From Atrichornis clamosus (Eukaryota; Chordata; Aves; Passeriformes; Menuridae): 64,000 nucleotides of DNA. The notes below the pieces were generated by a model, which was not told the origin of the DNA, made no database searches, and saw nothing but the letters and a program-made list of their open reading frames with translations. Positions 60,785 through 64,000 of this stretch are shown in pieces. The position numbers were made by a program, and so were the translations under genes. Numbering within the stretch: position 1 is the stretch's first letter; each line of letters opens with the position of its first letter. The DNA is taken from positions 310,001 to 374,000 of the forward strand of contig WBMZ01009006.1 in the NCBI GenBank assembly GCA_013400975.1. The letters are read 5' to 3'.

Positions 60785-60915
60785 CTGTTCTTGAAACTTG
60801 AAATTTTTCCAACAAAACACCTTTTTATTCCTTATTAGAAAAAAGCCATTTTGGTGAAGCAGAAAAATTCTGCAAAACTCTTTGCTTTGTTTCAACAAAC
60901 TTCTGGAGAACTTGA
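60785..60915. repeat. AAATTT/TTTCAA-type old repeat (tentative)
   Basis: Words such as 'TTGAAATTTTTCCAACAAAA', 'AGCCATTTTGGTGAAGCAG' and 'TTTGTTTCAACAAACTTCTGG' resemble an AT-rich sauropsid repeat family I cannot name. Shares texture with 24530-25010. Confidence 0.3.
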
Positions 60916-60969
60916 GAAAGGGTTCAGAAAGAATCCTGTCAGTGTTCCTGTCAGCTCTCAGGACATCTC

Positions 60970-61105
60970 AATCACAGAATATTCTGAGCTGAAAGGGACC
61001 CACAAAGATCAAGTCCAACTCTAAAAGTGAATGGTCCATACAGGGATCAAACCCACAACCTTGGCATTATTAACACCAAGGCACAGTGGCAGCTGCACAA
61101 GAAGT
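60970..61105 (-). mobile_element. TguSINE1-like SINE (tRNA-Ile head, CR1-like tail)
   Basis: Read on the minus strand, the 5' part (about 61100 down to 61030) matches tRNA-Ile. The anticodon-arm region 'TGTTAATAATGCCAAGGTTG' and a B box 'GGTTTGATCCC' are followed by 'TGTATGGACCA'. The A-box end is decayed. It passes into a CR1-type tail, 'GTTGGACTTGATCTTTGTGG' then 'GTCCCTTTCAGCTCAGAATA' and 'TTCTGTGATT'. A tRNA-Ile head on a CR1 tail is the architecture of TguSINE1, reported from zebra finch and passerines and mobilised by CR1 machinery. It is not a functional tRNA gene. Confidence 0.78.
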
Positions 61106-62660
61106 TTTCTTCCAGGAGAGCTTGAGGTGTGTGTGAGTTCAATTTTTCTGGTTGTTTGGGTCATTTTGGTCAGAAGGAAGAAGAAGAGGAAGAGACCACA
61201 AACTCTTCAGGTTGACCAGGGGACGAACTGAGCCTCCATGCAGGGGTCTTATGAGGTTCCTTGAAGCCTGAAGAAAAGGCTGCTGCTACTCTGATTTACA
61301 TCAGAATAGACAGAGCAAGGCCAGCCAGAATGGCCTTTTCTTCCTTTTGTCTATGCACACAGCAGACCAAAAGAGAAGGAAGACTGTACTGCTGACCATA
61401 GCTCCAGGTCCCTCTGGGGCAATGCCACAGCTCATTTACCTCATGCTGCAGCTGAACTTTATTTTTTTTATCAACAGCCCAATCTGTTGCAGTTCTGTGG
61501 CTACTGGGTTAGTAGCAGTCACAAACCAGTCACCAGCAGCCACCTAGGATACATAAAAATAGAGAACTTATGTGCCCTCACTTTAGCTCCCACTGTTTCC
61601 TGCCTCCCCTCCCTTAGTTGGCCTAGACTATAGACAGCTCTTACACCACTTGAGCTAGCATGAATAATTTTTTGTCTTTGAGTCACTGAGTAATTACAAT
61701 TCATAAAACCCCCAACCTTGATACAGCACGACTCTTCCAGACAAATAATTTCCTTTCCTCTGTGGGAAATCTAGAAGTGCAGAACATCCCTGCTCAGCTA
61801 CCTGAACTGAGACTTGACAGAACCCAGCCACGCTGCACAGAACCCGGGCTGTCGAGGAAGTTAAACCAGCAAGGCTGTGCTAATGCAGGTACAGCCAGGG
61901 TGCAGACTTGCTGGTTTACTGCTTCAGGCTGCATCCAGCCCAGAACTCCTTTGCTCATGTACAATAGCACAGCTGTGTAAGAAAGGTTGGCTCAGGCAGG
62001 TTGTACTATTTTTGAATATGTTGGTCTCATTAAAAAACACTGCAACTTGTACATGAAAGAAAGCCTCCTTTTATCCTCTTCTGTCTACTCCCAGAAACTC
62101 TCCCGTGACAATGTAGGAGTCAAACACATCCTTTCCACCCTCTAGGCTGTATTTCCTGCCCAGGTGACTGAAGTGTGACTAAGTCGCCACCTTACACTGA
62201 GGCTATCGCAGAAAGATGAGGAGGGGTAGCCAAGCCACAGGAACAATTCTGTTTCACTGCAACAATCTCTTGCCGTGTCAAGATAGGATGCAAATGTGCT
62301 ATGAATAATGGTCACTCCAAAAGCATCCATAGCTGCACGGACATTCCTATCAGCAACCATGCTGCATTCACCTCCTGCACTAACATCCATGACAACTCCC
62401 TTGCAAAAAACACAACTCTGAACCAGATTCATTAACATCTCTCAAGCATCTTTACCACACAACTTGTTCGTTTTATGTCACATGCACACAAATACATGAA
62501 ATATGTGCATGCGTGTATTGCATCTTCTGTTCCATATATGCACCTTCCCAAAAGCCAAAGAGCAGCTATTCAGAGGCCATACCTTTATGCACAGATCATG
62601 CATACAGGCATAAATAAAACTGGGAGTTGTGATCCCATTGTACAAAGCACCTTTGCAAAG
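61106..62660. other. Non-coding sequence, no gene seen
   Basis: No gene or named repeat recognised. A CA/TG-rich self-complementary stretch lies at 62479-62518. Confidence 0.5.
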
Positions 62661-62662
62661 CG

Positions 62663-62702
62663 TAGATACTCATATATGAAGATAGATACTCATATATGAA
62701 GA
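62663..62702 (+). repeat. Perfect tandem duplication of a 20-bp unit
   Basis: TAGATACTCATATATGAAGA occurs twice head to tail (62663-62682, 62683-62702) with no mismatch, which implies a recent duplication. Confidence 0.95.
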
Positions 62703-64000
62703 TGTACCAGCACGAAAAAAGTCTAAATGCATTTACACCACAAAAATCCCACAGATGCCCCTTTAAATAACCCCTCCTTCCTGCAGGCAAACCTTTACCA
62801 GCAAATCCCTCCTTTTCCAGACACTCAAGTATATATCCCCACAGTCAGCCTCTCCAGCATCCCCACGGGTAGAAGTCAGGTAACACAGTGCTCTGGCTGC
62901 AAGGCTTGTGATCAGAAAGACTCCTGCTCTCTTGATGGAACTTTGAGTCAACTGCTGAGGGTCAAGCACAGCCAGGCTCCACACAGGTGTAGCAAGCAGA
63001 GTGCATGCAGAAGAATATTAATAGTTATTGTCCTAGCAGGTTGTAAGGATTAATTTGTTCTGGCCTGCAACTCACCATCAGTGTAAGTGCTAAGGGGCAG
63101 AGGGGAGGGAGCTGTGACTACACGCTTACATTGCATACTCATATGATATTGATTTCCCAGTTGGAAAGGCCCACAGCATTCCGTTTGTCTCCTTGCTTGC
63201 TCCCTTCCTCCTCTCCTTCGTCACACCGCTCATGGTCTGCCTGCCACATCTTCCTCCTCCCAACAGCCAAGAACACATCACCAGAAAAAGGAGAGGGACT
63301 CCCTTTTTGTGGCAGGACTCAGTCAAACCAGAAAGAAATTAAGAAACCTGCATCCTTGAAGTCACACACAGGCAGACTCTATGGACGGAGCAAATTTCAA
63401 GAGCACGCCATGCTCAGAGGAGTTTCTTTTGGATGCTTTATATAACCTAGGAACTGCAAAAACCAGACTGAGCCTGCAGCTGTGACTACACTCACCTTGC
63501 TTTAAGCCAACAGCCCTCCCCTGAAGCCTGTCTTCTGATGTAATCTTTTTTAAATAAAACAAACCAACCCCTCAAAAAACCACCACACACTAGCCTGCCT
63601 TAGTTGGATATGTATATCCTTGCATTTCTTCCAAACCCATCTCCTCTGAGAGGTACCTTTCAAAGTCCAGTACCTCTACGGCTGACAACCATTGAAAAAT
63701 CCTATTTTATGCTTGTGGGTGACCAATAAGCATGGCTAGTGTAAAGAGGCCTTTTCCCTCGGCATGTAGTCATGCAAAATATTTTCCCAGAAACTTTAAA
63801 ACAGCAGATATGGCCAGCATGACACTTCACTGTGAGACAGAATGGTCCTTTGGCTCAGAGAAATTAAGGCAGCAGCCCCTGTGGTGCCATTCCCTCTCCT
63901 TCCATCCAGGTGACCAGGGCAATGCTGCCACAGAGGCAGGCAACATACTGCAGGGAGCTCACAGGGAAATGCTTCAGCTTCCAGGAAATTCGGTATCAGC
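62703..64000. other. Non-coding sequence, no gene seen
   Basis: No gene or named repeat recognised up to the window edge. Confidence 0.5.

Noticed and set aside
61030..61105. Possible tRNA-Ile gene on the minus strand
   Set aside because: The A-box side and acceptor stem are decayed and it runs into a CR1-type tail. It is a SINE head, not a tRNA gene.
1..64000. CRISPR array, operon, phage or plasmid structure
   Set aside because: No regularly spaced repeats, no dense co-directional genes and no bacterial signals; the repeats are avian.

Overview
The window looks like vertebrate nuclear DNA from a bird, most likely a passerine. It reads as non-coding: a gene desert, a large intergenic region or the inside of a very long intron. 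I find no protein-coding exon, rRNA gene or functional tRNA gene that I can support. Open frames are short, lie on both strands, overlap in different frames and match no protein family I recognise. There is no bacterial organisation, no CRISPR array and no operon.

The organism call rests on interspersed repeats. There are three CR1 LINE 3' ends (about 4201-4327 plus, 24038-24156 plus, 40343-40475 minus). There is a solo ERVL-type LTR with an imperfect target duplication (2832-3403). Most tellingly, there is a SINE with a tRNA-Ile-derived head and a CR1-like tail (60970-61105, minus), the architecture of TguSINE1 described from zebra finch and passerines. An older layer is also present: about eight eroded MIR-like fragments (near 1.5, 5.8, 6.6, 16.7, 17.9, 38.4, 44.2 and 51.0 kb) and two L3/CR1-like relics (near 23.5 and 59.9 kb). 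Readable remnants of such old elements in a small avian genome suggest slow turnover here.

Layout. 0-6 kb: AT microsatellite, MIR relic, solo LTR, CR1, a compact CpG-rich patch (4748-4906), a pyrimidine tract and a second MIR relic. 6-24 kb: mostly featureless non-coding DNA with a CT/CA microsatellite and several MIR/L3 relics. 24-42 kb: CR1, a T-rich self-complementary stretch, and several blocks that look like conserved non-coding or regulatory DNA (29.6, 31.3-31.7, 35.3, 36.6, 39.8 and 42.2 kb), judged from retained CpGs and tight clusters of homeodomain, SOX, TCF, GATA or POU-like words. 42-64 kb: more MIR relics, a long imperfect palindrome (48676-48761), a perfect grainyhead-type site (53275), a near-consensus CTCF site (57864), a CpG cluster with a perfect short palindrome (60076), the SINE and a perfect 20-bp tandem duplication (62663).

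Nothing works together as a gene pathway. The best functional reading is a regulatory landscape around a developmental gene outside the window. I cannot name the locus from sequence alone, and conservation could not be tested. Regulatory calls are therefore low confidence, while the younger repeats are firmer.
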